Part shown: positions 23,140 to 34,818 of the stretch, in pieces
Layout: the number at the start of each line of letters is the position of its first letter
How positions within the stretch are numbered: the first letter of the stretch is position 1
DNA from: Epiperipatus broadwayi
Taxonomy: Eukaryota; Onychophora; Udeonychophora; Euonychophora; Peripatidae
Assembly (NCBI GenBank): GCA_028023455.1
Contig: JAQFVV010006294.1
Span: 1,949,001-2,013,000, forward strand
DNA: 64,000 bases
Direction of reading: 5' to 3'
Position numbers and translations under genes: made by a program
The notes under the pieces: model-generated
Seen by the model: only the letters and a program-made list of their open reading frames with translations
Told to the model about the DNA's origin: nothing
Database searches by the model: none

Positions 23140-24030
23140 GTAATAATTGTATTGTTTGAAATGATCATGTTTTTATACCAGAGGAGGATGTTCTCAAGTA
23201 CTTAAACTCTTACATGCAGGACACCCTCGGGTAGTTAAGATGAAAGCCCTGGCACACTCTTATGTATATTGGCCCCACATCAATCAACACATTGAACAGA
23301 TTGTAAAAACATGTTTAAATTGTCAAACAGTGGCAGATCTCCCTAATAAAACACTTAATTCCTGGACTGAGTTTACGGATACTCGAATGTTATAGTTTCA
23401 GATAATGGAACCAGTTTCACTTCAGAAGAATTTGAAACCTTTTTATCTGATAAGGGAATACAACACATATGAACACTCATCCTGCTTCCAACAGTTTCTA
23501 AGAAAAAGCAGTACAAACTCTCAAGACAAGTTTAAAGAAAACCAGTTTTACAAAAATGGATGATGCATTTATAGAAATCATGTTTTTCCAACATTTTTTA
23601 CCAAATACAAAAAACAGAAAATCACTTGCTGAGCTATGTTCAATAGAATTTGTCATACTCATCTTGCTAAAATTATGCCTCAAACAGAAGTAATAAAAAA
23701 CAAATTCTGAAAATCTAAATAACCAAAAAAATCCCCCCAAATTTAACATTGATGAAACAGTATGGTTATGTGACATGCTTAAGAAAAAATAGATATTGGA
23801 TATTGTTACTGGTATAGCATCAAAGGTTATACGTATGATAAGGCATAATAATGGCCCATCTATTAAAAGGCACATAAATCATTTACGAAGATTTATTACT
23901 GCACCATTGAAAGAAAAAAAAACTTCAATGGAATCTAATAACCAATGGGAGTTTTTACCTAAAGAAGAGAAGGAGTCTTTATCCCCAAATAATATTGACA
24001 GAAGACTCTCTCACAGAATAAAGTTTGAAT
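23140..24030 (+). pseudogene. Ty3/gypsy integrase (multiple breaks)
   Basis: A zinc-binding HHCC-type segment is legible near 23210-23330: L-H-A-G-H-P-R, then Y-W-P-H-I-N-Q, then C-L-N-C-Q. Part of the catalytic core follows near 23395-23470 (V-S-D-N-G-T-S-F-T-S-E-E-F). The C-terminal part at 23796-24032 retains R-R-F-I and a basic tail. The region between the zinc domain and the core appears deleted. Integrase would insert the element DNA; this copy cannot. Confidence 0.75.
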
Positions 24031-24162
24031 GAAGAAAGTACAGACTCCCTGGTCCTAGGCAAACTAAGCCAAATTATGAAATCGACACACCTCGCACTAC
24101 CCGAACTCCTAGAAAATGTAAACCACCAATGAGATTTAACTACATTCTAGAATAGGATGAGG

Positions 24163-24582
24163 TGTTCTGTGTGATAAGATTATTTTAGCAACTGCTAGAG
24201 GGCCAAAAAAACCCCATCTTGGGACATTCCTGAAGTATAATAAAAAGGATGTCCTGTTACCACTGATCCTGAAAGACCGAAAATTAGGGAATTTAAAGAA
24301 GTTTTCAGCCAAGGAAGATAAGAACTGCAATGGGTAACATGATGTCTCATAGTAACTGAAATGAGTATATAACAAAACTTATAGATTATGAACTATAAAG
24401 CTATATGAGATTTAAGTGTTATCTTAACATTATTGTAATTCGAATATTTAACCATGTTGTGAACTAATTATTCCCTATAGCCATTACATACTATTATGGT
24501 CATTATTAATGATTGTGTTTGTAAAGAATAAATATATATATCCCCTCAACCTGTTTGTATTTTATTAATTTATTGCTTTTCA
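24163..24582 (+). repeat. Ty3/gypsy 3' LTR
   Basis: This is the right-hand copy of the LTR, 420 bp, TG...CA bounded. See the paired copy at 20279-20691. Confidence 0.85.
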
Positions 24583-27135
24583 GGTGACCCTGGATACTAA
24601 TTATTAAGAAAAATATTCATTTATTGATTTTAAATGACCAACAAAAATATTAACACATTTGCACTGAGCCTTCTGGTCAAAAAGGCACAAGCTATTCACT
24701 AACAACAATTGCATTATGTTGAATACTAGAATTATTATTCCACCAAATTGCTACAAGCAAGTCTTAAATATACATCATTGTAGATAGCAAGTCTTAGTCC
24801 AAATAAAAATGCTTACCAGATCTTATATTTAGTAGTCTGATAATGTTATCGGTGCCAAATAAATCAAAATGTTTCAGTTGAGTGTAAATAAATTAAGTGC
24901 CAAGATAAAAATCATTCAGTGGTCTGAATTAGTAGGTCATTAGAAAAGATTTTCATAATTTGCAAACTCTTTTGACAAAATGAAGATTTCATGATTGTAA
25001 TTGATTCTCATCCTCTTTCCATGCAACAATGACAATTGATTATTAAAAAAAATTGATGCCACACACACTTTTTTTTTGACTACTGTTTCTGATAATGAAA
25101 TAGCACAGTATTTACAGATAGTCAATTCAGAATATTCTATGAAAGAAATCAAATTTAACATATATTTACACTGTCATTCCATCTACATGTTCAAAATAAA
25201 TCAGAATGATAACCATTCAATCTCAATAATAAAACACAATCCACTAGCTGAAATGTTGATAAAATGCCAATTGAGAATAAAGTTAGCCAGTTTCAAACTG
25301 AATGATATCTCTAAAAAGAGTTACTAAAGCTCACAATCAATTCAACATTGATTCTAAAGTCATGTGTTGAAAAAAATAATAAGTGGATTTCAGCTTAAAT
25401 AGTAGCTAGAGAATGCCATTATCTAATAGTAATGCAAATCCCAGAGAAATAAAGCTCTATACATCATTAAAATCAATTGCCCGTGATGAACTTGACACCT
25501 ATGGAAAAGAATCAGGCCAATCTAATGTAAAAGATGTAGTCCATAAAGAAACATGAAAAGAGCACTAACAAATTGCTGTAGAGATCCAGAAGATCCAGTT
25601 CAAGAATCATTAGCAGACCAAGCTACCAATAGAAGCAAAAAAAAAAAATCAACAATCTCCCAAACAGTTGTTAGATTATATGTTATCTGTAAATTGATTA
25701 TTTGGTGTTTTTAGCGCTTTTTTTTTGTTGTTGTTGTTGTTTTGTTTAAGATGGTAAAGATATGATGAAATCCCTCAAAATCTTTAAATACAAAGATGGA
25801 TTCTGCAGTTTATGAAAGTAAATAGATACAAAATACATAGTGAGAGTCAAATATATAAATAATAGTAGAAATCTAAAGTTATAGTTTGAAGCTACTTTTT
25901 ATAAATAAATCTTTATATATGATTTGGGTAATATTGAATAAAAACGTACATAATATTATGTGATCAATAATTATTATACATTGTAAAACAGCAGTATAGC
26001 TGCCTTCCAAGCAGCTGGCCCAGGTTCGTGTCCCGGTCAACACATTTGACATATAAATAAAAAATTAAAAAACATTCACTTCTGAGCTCCCCTCTAGGTT
26101 GAAATGAACAACGTTCAATACACTATACATATTCTCATAAAAGAATTCACTCTGTTGTGACGAAATCTTTTCTATCTATTTATAAGTTTAAAAAAATGCA
26201 TAAAAGTAATATATAAAATATGGACGTTGAGTTTTTTTCAAACACAACCAAATTGTCAACTTTTTTTTTTTTTAATATCTGTTCCTTATTTTCTTCGTAT
26301 TTATATCTTGATTATATAAAGGATTTTAATTTCTGTCATTTTTTAAGCCTTTTTTTTTTTTTTTGATACTTCTTCATATAAATGATTAAAAAACAAGAAA
26401 TTTGAAAATAGTTTGTAAAAAGTTCGATAGAGGGAAATATCAGACTGTTAAGAAAAAATACGTTTATTTAAACATACATACAAATTTAAATATTACTTTT
26501 AAATAAGATAAAATATTGTTTTAAAACATAAATTCTAAATTAGTTATGCCAAAAATACATTTTTTTTTTAAAAAAAAGAATTTTCAACTATTACAAAAAT
26601 TTGAATAATTGAATTTTAAAAAAAAATCATATAAACTGAAATATGTTTCAGAGAAAAAAAAAGGAGGGATTGGGTGGTGAGTATAATTTTAAATATCTCA
26701 CACAACTGATAAAACAAATCTTTTCTAAATCTTTTTACAGATATATATTTAAAGAGAGCAGAATTCTCAACTAATTTAATGTCAGATGTTTGACTATTAA
26801 ATTAATAGTAAAAAAAATACAGCATCATTATAATAATTCAATTCAATATTTATTATGTGCATTCCAACGTTTCGCTTTAACAGAAATACACAAATAAGTA
26901 TCAGTCCAATATAATTACAAAATTATATATGTTATAAACAAAAACACATTTCGTGTATAATGCACATATTGCAGTAAATTAGTTTTATTTAATTACAGTT
27001 CTTTCTTTCTTTTTTAAGATTAGTAATAAAACAATTTACCATCTATGAAAAAAAAAATGAATCACTACTTTTTTTTAAATATTAAATGTATGCATTTTTC
27101 TCTTAACAAGTGAGTAGGCACTTAATTCTATCTTA
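24583..27135. other. No gene; AT-rich spacer with one tRNA relic
   Basis: Only a partial tRNA-Gly-like sequence (25991-26044) is recognisable. The rest contains homopolymer runs, a GTT microsatellite near 25725 and short unremarkable frames. Confidence 0.4.
25991..26044 (+). pseudogene. tRNA-Gly(UCC) 3' fragment
   Basis: A five-pair anticodon stem GCTGC/GCAGC closes the loop CTTCCAA (26004-26010) with anticodon TCC. It is followed by a T-arm-like segment containing GGTTCG and a CCCGGT half-stem. The acceptor 5' strand and most of the D arm are absent, so this is a tRNA-derived relic, possibly from a SINE. Confidence 0.65.
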
Positions 27136-27143
27136 GGTATATC

Positions 27144-30100
27144 CAGTGATGATATCCAACCGGTTCGCACGAACCGGTTCGCACCAGTTCGCGCGAACCA
27201 GTTCTTAAAATTTAAAAAAAAATAGCGAACCGGTAGTTAAATTATTCGAAAATAAATTTTATTTATTATTCTCCTAAAAAAAAGTTGAATTAACAAATTA
27301 CTTAATTGTTTCCAACAATAATCTTGAATATTATTTTTTTTTTTTTTGTTATATCTAATGTAACGATTCTTTTTGAACAGATTGGGTTCAAAATATTTTT
27401 CCCAGAATAATTCGACAATACGATAGAAAACATACCATTTGATCACTTGCGTATTGGCTTGGAATGTGTGACATGCACGATGAAATGGTTAAGAATTATT
27501 TTGCAAGAAGTAATTCACAACAGTTTTGTTTTAAGTAATTAAATCCATTATTTATCGCGTTTAAAATTAGTTTATTTAAAAGTATACAAATAAAAATTGT
27601 TACTTATTAGTGATAAAGGAATCCATAATTAATTTTCACACAAGCTAAGTAAGAAGTTAATTAACTATTAGTTTACTTAAATCTAACAGAGGCGTTATTA
27701 AAATTAGAAATAAATTCATAACAAATGTACTTATGTATTATCATAATTTTTTTAATGAAATTTATTCTTGCTGAAATTATTTTACTTTGGAGATAAAATA
27801 ACTTCATTCAAAATGACCTATCATTGCGAAAATAAACAGCCGATGTTGTTTTAAATATTTATTTAACTTTTATTTTTTATTTAAATATTTGATTTCTTCA
27901 TTTACATATTTATCATGCAAGATTTGTTTTTATTTGATTAGTAAGTTTAATGGATTACCACCTATAGTAAGTTTATAGTACATTATTTTCATTTAGTCTG
28001 CTATATCTGATGCAGCAGTATGTCATTTTTTTAACAATGAGTTCAACATATTTTTTCTAGAATAACTGGGTAAGATGATAAATATAACAATAACTTTAGC
28101 TCGTCAAGTGGCATGACTCATTTTCAAATAATTTGTTTTCTTATTATTTTTTTAATTTTACTATTTTATTTCAATTTTATGATTAGTTACCACTCATTTG
28201 TATTAAATATGAATTAGATGATTTTTTTCTAGGGCGAATTTAACAGGAGAATATAATAAAAATAAACCCTTCACAAGAAATGAAACGAAAATGCCAAACA
28301 ATATTGGATTTCCTCATAAAAGACCTAAAAACTGATACAGAATCGAATACGATAGTAAAGGATGATATTTCAAATCAAGTTTTGTTTTCTGTTTTTTCTG
28401 ATACAACAGAAAATAAAGTTGTTGACACAAATAAGCTGTCCAGTTCCAAAAGTACAAAAGATGCATATAAAATAAATGTAGATAGTGACTTTCATGACTG
28501 CTGGAATATGAAACAAGCCAATGAATTCAAAGAAAAATATTGTGGTTTACTTATTATTGGAAAAAAGCTTGGGTGTGATATCTGTACCAAAATTGAGTCA
28601 ATAAAAGTGAAGGCAGCTCGTGTGTCAAAAGAATGGAGAAGATGTAATATTGTTCAAGTGGAAAAAAATAAAATAGTTCAACAAGCCTCTCTTTGAAAAA
28701 AAATAAAGGAACACTTTTCATCAAAAGCACACCAGATATGTGTGATGCAATTGAAAGAAACTGAAAAAAATGTAATTTCCAAATCCATAGGCAAAACTCA
28801 TGAAAAGTTTATGAGCTCCACTTGTAAAATTTTCAATATTGTTTACACTTTAGCAAAACTAAACCGACCATTTTCTGATATTGAACATTTGATAGAATTA
28901 CAACAAAAGAATGGGTTAGATATGGGAGTGAGGACTTCATTCTTGATTTACAGCTGTCAAAATTGTTGAACACATTTCAAAATACATTAAAAAAGAAGTG
29001 TTTAGAAAAATAATAGATCAGAATTTAAAGATATGTGTTATAATTGATGAGGCTTCAACAATATCATGTAAACCAGTCCTTATCATTTTTATTAAGGTTG
29101 AAGATACAGATTTTTCACCAACAATTTTTGTAGATTTAGTGGAATTACAAAACCAAGATGCTGAAACCGTTTACACTGCTCTACTACAAAGTCTGCATTC
29201 AGTAGGATTTGATAATCCATATTTGAAGAATAATTTGATTGGATTTTGTTCAGATGGAGCAAGTGTGGTGCTGGGAAGGTGGTCAGGAGTGAATGTTAAA
29301 ATAAAAAACCACTATTCTGATATTATTATTTGGCATTGTTTGAGTCATCACTTTCAGCTTGTGTTGGATGATTCTATCAAGGACATAAAGCAAGTAAATC
29401 ACTTTAAAGCATTTATTGATGAAATATACAAAATCGAAATTCATCAATCTAATAAAAACCAAATGGCACAGAATAAAATTTCAAACAATTTGGGAATTGA
29501 AATTCTAAAAATTGGTAGACTTTTTGGCCCAAGATGGGCAGCATGCAGTCATAGAACAGCAATTGCAATATGGAAAGCCTATCCAGCACTGTGTGATATT
29601 TTTTTTTTCTACTAATAAGAAATTTTCTGGAATGGCTAAATGTCTTACCAACAAATATTTTTATGAGAGATCTGGCTTTAATAATTGATATACAGAAGAA
29701 ATTTCTTTATTGTCAAATGCTCTTCAAGGAAGATGTGTAAACATATTGCGTGCTGAACAATTGATTAAGAGAACAATTAAAGCATTTGAATATCTCAAAG
29801 AAAAGAGTGGTACTTATGAAAAAATAATAAATGAAACTATCTCTTCTAAGGAATTCCAGCATATTAATTTTGTTGAAGACAACAAATATGTGAGTCTTCC
29901 CCATCAAAAATTACTGAATACAGTGACAACTAATATGACATTAAGATTAATGGATTGTGATAGCATAAGTAATAATATTTCAAGATAGAAATCATAAAAC
30001 TCATCAATTAGTTAAAATTGTGAATGCAGATGCTTGGAATCTGGAAGAAGCTGTAGTTCCCTGGATTTAAAAAGAAATTATCAGATTTTTACAAAGTATC

Positions 30101-30767
30101 TCATCATGAGATTTCAGTTAATGATTTTCATGATTATGTTGAAAATGTTACAAGAAATCACCAGAAACACGTTGTACTGGAAACTATTTAAAGAGCTAAA
30201 AATATAATTAATACCATTGCTGTGAGTTCCGCAGAGACTGAACGAGAGTTTTCTGTGATGAACACAATTTATTTGAATAAAAGAAATCACCTCGAAGGAA
30301 AAATGTGGCAAATCTTCTAGTAATAAATTTGATAGGTCTTCCATTAGTTTGTTGGGACTGCAGTGACTCAGTTCAAGTATGGCTAAGAAATCACAACACA
30401 GCTGATGATGCTAGAGTCAAAAAGCATCATCAATCTGAAGAAACATATGATGCAAATAGAATGTCAATATGGAAATATCTTGCCAAATAAATGTTTTTTT
30501 TTCCAATTATAAAAATGGTTTAATTCTTTTTGATCCCACGAGTGAGATTGCAAAGTACATCATAATGTGCATGTGCATTGCTGCACCTTTTTGTGTGTAG
30601 GGGGGGGGTCATGTAAAATTTCTGAGAAGTCGCCAAAAACGTTTAGGTATAAAACCAAGAAGTGATTTGTTTCCATGCTTAGAAAGAAGAAAAATAAACA
30701 GAATAGGTTCTTAAATACAACCTACCTTTAGAGAACCGGTTCTTGGAAATTTGGGATATCATCACTG
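27144..30767 (+). mobile_element. hAT DNA transposon, full length (KIAA1586-like type)
   Basis: Terminal inverted repeats CAGTGATGATATCC and GGATATCATCACTG are perfect over 14 bp. They are bordered by a perfect 8-bp duplication GGTATATC (27136-27143 and 30768-30775). The length is 3,624 bp. Just inside the left end, alternating GAACCGGTTCGC-type palindromes (27160-27205) and at the right end GAACCGGTTC (30732-30743) look like transposase-binding subterminal repeats. The internal transposase is broken, so the copy is fossil but structurally complete. Confidence 0.93.
28280..30490 (+). pseudogene. hAT transposase, KIAA1586/ZMYM-like (multiple stops)
   Basis: The frame is split over 28280-28696, 28742-28969, 28998-29615, 29710-29988 and 30305-30490. 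The N-terminal part has the K-L-G-C-D-I-C type zinc-binding segment. The second piece matches the DUF4371-type start (A-K-L-N-R-P-F-S-D-I-E). The third contains C-S-D-G-A-S-V-V-L-G, H-C-L-S-H-H-F-Q-L and G-P-R-W-A-A-C-S-H-R, typical of hAT proteins related to vertebrate KIAA1586. The C-terminal dimerisation region is visible near 30215-30330 (S-S-A-E-T-E-R-E-F-S-V-M-N), then shifts frame. It would excise and insert the element; at least four disruptions make it inactive. Confidence 0.85.
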
Positions 30768-31224
30768 GGTATATCCATAACAATAATAATAATAATTTAA
30801 TTCACCACTAGAGGACGAGCACCCTTGAGCATTGTGTACACTGAGTGCAAATACAAGATAAACTTAGAAATTTAAGCAGTAAAATTGCTTCATTTTATTT
30901 ACAAATCAATCTATAAGATTGAAACTTGGATGAAAATAACAGCATTAAACAACAACAAAAAAATATTTTGCTGGAAAAGTGCATGGGACACTTTAGAAAG
31001 TCTGCTGCCATGGATGATATGCATTATAACAATAGGTTAATGATAAAGTAACAAAAGTTATCCAATACACATCACATGACCACCTCCTCTTATGCTTGTG
31101 TATAATTATTGTTAAAACAGGCAAAACTCACTATATATATTGCCACACACAGCAAGCTAGAGTAATCAATGGATGCCAGAAGGCTTGTGCATAAAATCCC
31201 CATCTAGTGCCTAATCATCCAATA

Positions 31225-31266
31225 TCCCCAGACTAGTTTCTGGCTTATGGCCTTTGTCAGTGAGGA
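31225..31266 (-). ncRNA. Hammerhead-like core F1a (mutated)
   Basis: On the minus strand, helix I UCCUCA/UGGGGA flanks CUGACAA (G8 replaced by A), a weak helix II GGC/GCC with loop CAUAA, then GAAAC, a self-complementary ACUAGU and the GUC cleavage triplet. The G8 change should impair cleavage. Confidence 0.6.
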
Positions 31267-31681
31267 GCCTTGGATCTGAGAGCACTGCATCTAGATCTTA
31301 GGATCTAATGAACCCCTCCAGCAACCACCTTTTATCTTCATTTAACAACAAAACTATGAGTCTTAAACTGAAAATACCTTAATATTTTCAATACAAGCCC
31401 ATTAGCTTATATAGTCATATGGGTCTGAACCCAGTTCAGTACCAAACATGTTGGTGTCTTTGGTTCTTTAATAAGCCATAGCCACCACTATCCTATTAGG
31501 CAGAATTGGTTTTAAGCCAATAAACATCACATGACTACCTCCTCTTATGCCTGTGTATAACTGTTGTTAAAACAGGCAAAACTCACTATATATATATTGC
31601 CACACACAGCAAGCTAAAGTAATCACTGGATGCCAGGAGGCTTGTGCATAAAATCCCCATCTAGTGCCTACTCATCCAATA

Positions 31682-31723
31682 TTCCCAGACTAGTTTCTGG
31701 CTTATGGCCTTTGTCAGTGAGGA
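31682..31723 (-). ncRNA. Hammerhead-like core F1b (mutated)
   Basis: This has the same core as F1a, CUGACAA ... GAAAC ... GUC, 457 bp along the array. Helix I is UCCUCA/UGGGAA with one mismatch. Confidence 0.55.
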
Positions 31724-32463
31724 ACTTTGGATCTAAGGGCACTGCATCTAGATCTTAAGATCTAATGCAACCCTGCAGCAAACACCTTTTATCTCCATTT
31801 AACAACAAAACTATGAGACTTAAACTGAAAAGATCTTAATGTTTTTGATACAAGCCCACTAGCTTATATAGTCATATGGGTCTGAATTCAGTTCAGTACC
31901 CATACATTTTGGTGTCTTTGGTTCTTTAATAACCATAGCCACCACTATCCTATTATGCAGGCTTGGTTTTAAGCCAATAAACATCACATGACCACCTCTT
32001 ATGCTTGTGTATAACTTGTTAAAACAGGCAAAACTCACTATAACCATAGCCACCACTATCCTATTACTCAGGCTTGGTTTTAAGCCAATAAATATCACAT
32101 GACCACCTCCTCTTATGCTTCTGTATAACTTGTTAAAACAGGCAAAACTCACTATGGGCTTGCCTGTTTTAACAAGTTATACACAAGCATAAGAGGAGGT
32201 GGTCATGTGATGTTTATTGGCTTAAAACCAAGCCTGCATAATAGGATAGTGGTGGTTATTAAAGAACCAAAGACACCAAAATGTATGAGTACTGTACTGG
32301 GCTCAGACAATATGACTATATAAGCTAGTGGGCTTGTATCGAAAACATTAAGGTGTTTTCAGTTTAAGACTCGTAGTTTTGTAGTTAACTGGAGATAAAA
32401 GGTGTTCGCTGGAGGGTTGCATTAGATCCTAAGATCTAGATGCAGTGCTCTTAGATCCAAAGC

Positions 32464-32505
32464 TCCCCACTGATGAAGACCATAAGCCAGAAACTAGTCT
32501 GGGGA
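32464..32505 (+). ncRNA. Hammerhead ribozyme candidate F1c (conserved core)
   Basis: All required core positions are present. CUGAUGA is at 32470-32476, GAAAC at 32490-32494 and GUC at 32497-32499, with cleavage expected after 32499. Helix I is six Watson-Crick pairs, UCCCCA/UGGGGA. Helix III is the self-complementary ACUAGU, suggesting a dimeric form. Helix II (32477-32489) is short and weak, which may limit activity. Confidence 0.65.
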
Positions 32506-32640
32506 TATTGGATGAGTAGGCACTAGATGGGGATTTTATGCACAAGCCTTCTGGAATCCATTGATTATTCTAGCTTGCTGTGTGCGGCAATATATATAGT
32601 GAGTTTTGCCTGTTTTAACAAAAGTTATCCAAGGTTAAAG

Positions 32641-33532
32641 CAAAATGCAAATCAACAGAAAAACAAAACTAATTTCACTTCAGATTTTATCAATCATCTG
32701 AGAGTGATCTTTTAAAATATATCATTTCTCAACCTACTTAAAGACTGATCACAGAAACTCCAATTTAGAAAGGCCTACAAAAATAATGAAACTACTTAAC
32801 TCTAATGTAAAAATTCACTAAAGAATTTACTTTTTGATCTATTAAGCAATATAAATATGTGGAATTCAATCGTGGATATTATGTGGAATTCAATTGTGGA
32901 TATTACAGACCACCCCAGGCCTAGGTTCTTGATTTTGTAATTTAAAAGTGAAGTGCAAAGAAATAGGAAGTAGTGAAACATTAGGTAAACTATGCTCTTG
33001 TTTCAAAAATTCGAACAGAGACATCATCATGGGAACACAGATTTCATTAAAATAATGGATCTATTTGAAACTGTGATTAATTTCCATCCCATTTTACTTA
33101 TCAACTCACTCATCCCAATCTATGGTTACAGCTTTCATTTTAAAATGAAAGCTACAAAAAAAAAAATCAGTCCAGAAGACATTCCTTCTCAAATCACCAA
33201 TCAAGAAGTAATGCTTTTTTTAATAATACATGCAATTTTCCAAAACCACAGTACTCATAATACAATCCAGAGAGCTATCCCTACATATCAATGTCTGCAG
33301 AATTAAGAAAAATTGATCATCTTACTGATCATAACTTCATAATTATTGTGGAATCTCCCATTGTTACAAAGAAAATGATTCCATACATAATGGACACCCT
33401 CAGCAGCTCCAAATCACCAAGTGAAATCAGCAATTCTCAAAGCAAACAGAAGCCAGGTACACCCTTAAAGAAAACAAAGAGGACAGAAGGTGCCCGACCA
33501 AAACCAGAAGTGAAAGTGATAAATAAAAATAT
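32641..33532. other. Spacer between hammerhead arrays; unidentified open frames
   Basis: Two consecutive plus-strand frames (32992-33306 and 33291-33532) encode lysine- and serine-rich sequence, the second ending in a basic K-K-T-K-R-T-E-G-A-R-P-K-P segment. I recognise neither. They could be relics of a retroelement ORF or chance frames in a less AT-biased segment. The second runs into the F2 array. Confidence 0.3.
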
Positions 33533-33619
33533 AGAGAGCGTACCAATAGCCCAAACAAGCTCTTAATTAATAAGTGCAGTATGAGAAAATATTTAAAATC
33601 TCTATCCAGAATACTCTCA

Positions 33620-33665
33620 TCTCCAGACCAACTGGTTTCAAGCTTATGGCTCACGTCAGTGGAGA
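33620..33665 (-). ncRNA. Hammerhead-like core F2a (A9 to U variant)
   Basis: Helix I is UCUCCA/UGGAGA. The core is CUGACGU, helix II GAGC/GCUU with loop CAUAA, then GAAAC, a helix III hairpin ACC/GGU with a four-base loop, and GUC. The usual A9 is U. Confidence 0.55.
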
Positions 33666-34045
33666 GCTAGAATATTCGAACACTAGACCTAAAATATCAA
33701 CTCAAAAAAAAAAAAACAGCACTTATTTCATATGTATATTTAAGTAGAAACTCTGAAATTTTTAGACATAAAAATGACTTTAAATCCAGCTATCTAACTT
33801 AAATAGCTACATGGAACTGAACTAAATTTCAGATCTACCATATTTTAATAACCTCAGCATAGCCAAAGCCTTAAAAGTAAAATTATAATAATTAAAAAAG
33901 CAAGTCATATATAATGTGACATTACTTTTATAAGCTCGTCATTACAAAAATGTGAAACAGAGAGCATACCAATAGCTCAAACAAGCTCTTCATTAATAAG
34001 TGCAGTATGAGAAAATATTTAAAATCTCTATCCAGAATACTCTTA

Positions 34046-34091
34046 TCTCCAGACCAACTGGTTTCGAGCTTATGGCTCACATCAGTGGAGA
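34046..34091 (-). ncRNA. Hammerhead-like core F2b (A9 to U variant)
   Basis: This is the best-preserved F2 copy: helix I UCUCCA/UGGAGA, CUGAUGU, perfect helix II GAGC/GCUC with loop CAUAA, GAAAC, helix III ACC/GGU and GUC. Only A9 departs from the consensus. Confidence 0.6.
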
Positions 34092-34352
34092 GCTAGAATA
34101 TTCGGACACTAGACCTAAAATATCAACTCAAAAAACCAGCACTTATTTCATAGGTATATTTAAGTAGAAACTCTGAAATTTTCGGACATGAAAATGTCTT
34201 TAAATCCAGTCCCATATAGCTATTTAAGTTAGATGGTTGGATTTAAAGACATTTTCATGTCCAAAAATGTCAGAGTTTCTACTTAAATATATGTATGAAA
34301 TAAGCTGGTTTTTTGAGTTGATATTTTAAGTCTAGTGTCCGAATACTCTAGC

Positions 34353-34398
34353 TCTCCATTGATGTAAGCCATAAGCTCAAAACCAGTTGGTCTGGAGA
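34353..34398 (+). ncRNA. Hammerhead-like core F2c (decayed)
   Basis: Helix I UCUCCA/UGGAGA and helix III are kept, but the core is UUGAUGU and GAAAC has become AAAAC, so activity is unlikely. Confidence 0.5.
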
Positions 34399-34772
34399 TG
34401 AGAATGTCCTGGATAGAGATTTTAAATATTTTCTCATACCGCACTTATTAATTAAGAGCTTGTTTGAGCTATTGGTAAGCTCACTGTATTGCATTTTTGT
34501 AATTACAAGCTTATAAAAGTAATGTCACGTTATATATGACTTGGCTTTTTTAATTATTATAATTTTACCTTTACGGCTTTGGCTATGCTGAGGCTATTAA
34601 AATATAGTAGATCTGAATTTAGTTCAGTCCCATATAGCTATTTAAGTTAGATAACTGGATTTAAAGACATTTTCATGTCCAAAAATGTCAGAGTTTCTAA
34701 TTAAATGTATATATGAAACAAGTGCTGATTTTTTGAGTTGATACTTTAGGTCTAGTGCCCGAATATTCTAGT

Positions 34773-34818
34773 TCTCCACTGACATGAGCCATAAGCTCGA
34801 AACCAATTGGTCTGGGGA
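34773..34818 (+). ncRNA. Hammerhead-like core F2d (variant)
   Basis: Helix I is UCUCCA/UGGGGA with one G-U pair. The core is CUGACAU, with perfect helix II GAGC/GCUC, GAAAC, the self-complementary ACCAAUUGGU and GUC. Confidence 0.55.

Larger units (their letters stand above)
20279..24582 (+). mobile_element. Ty3/gypsy LTR retrotransposon, decayed, both LTRs present
   Basis: Direct LTRs of 413 and 420 bp (20279-20691 and 24163-24582) both begin TGTTCTGTGTG and end TTGCTTTTCA, fitting TG...CA. The order inside is Gag with a zinc knuckle, reverse transcriptase, RNase H, then integrase, which is the Ty3/gypsy order. All frames are broken. A matching target duplication is not visible (CATAG on the left, GGTGA on the right). 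A short purine-rich stretch (GGATGAGG) precedes the right LTR, as expected for a polypurine tract. Confidence 0.85.
31070..32640. repeat. Hammerhead-bearing tandem/inverted array, family F1
   Basis: Units of 455-457 bp repeat on the minus strand, with unit starts (CATCACATGAC) at 31070, 31525 and 31982. Truncated units follow to 32155. From 32156 a near-complete unit runs in the opposite orientation to about 32640. Each full unit has one hammerhead-like core and no coding capacity. Shared features are a CAAGCATAAGAGGAGG block, a GCCTGTTTTAACA block and a polymorphic CACTAGATGGGGATTTTATG block after the ribozyme. The organisation fits a retrozyme or a Penelope terminal-repeat derivative. Confidence 0.8.

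Noticed and set aside
20279-24582. An active Ty3/gypsy element
   Set aside because: LTRs are complete, but every coding domain has stops or frameshifts, part of the integrase is missing, and the catalytic Y-L-D-D is Y-L-D-E.
27160-27205. CRISPR-like or satellite repeat of GAACCGGTTCGC
   Set aside because: The short palindromes are confined to the end of a hAT element with a matching motif at the other end, so subterminal binding sites explain them.
31859-32152. 97-residue minus-strand protein with internal repeats
   Set aside because: The apparent protein repeat simply reflects truncated tandem F1 units; there is no conservation of frame elsewhere in the array.
32992-33532. A host gene encoded by two adjacent frames
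   Set aside because: No family match that I recognise, no splice or start context, and the second frame runs into the F2 repeat array.
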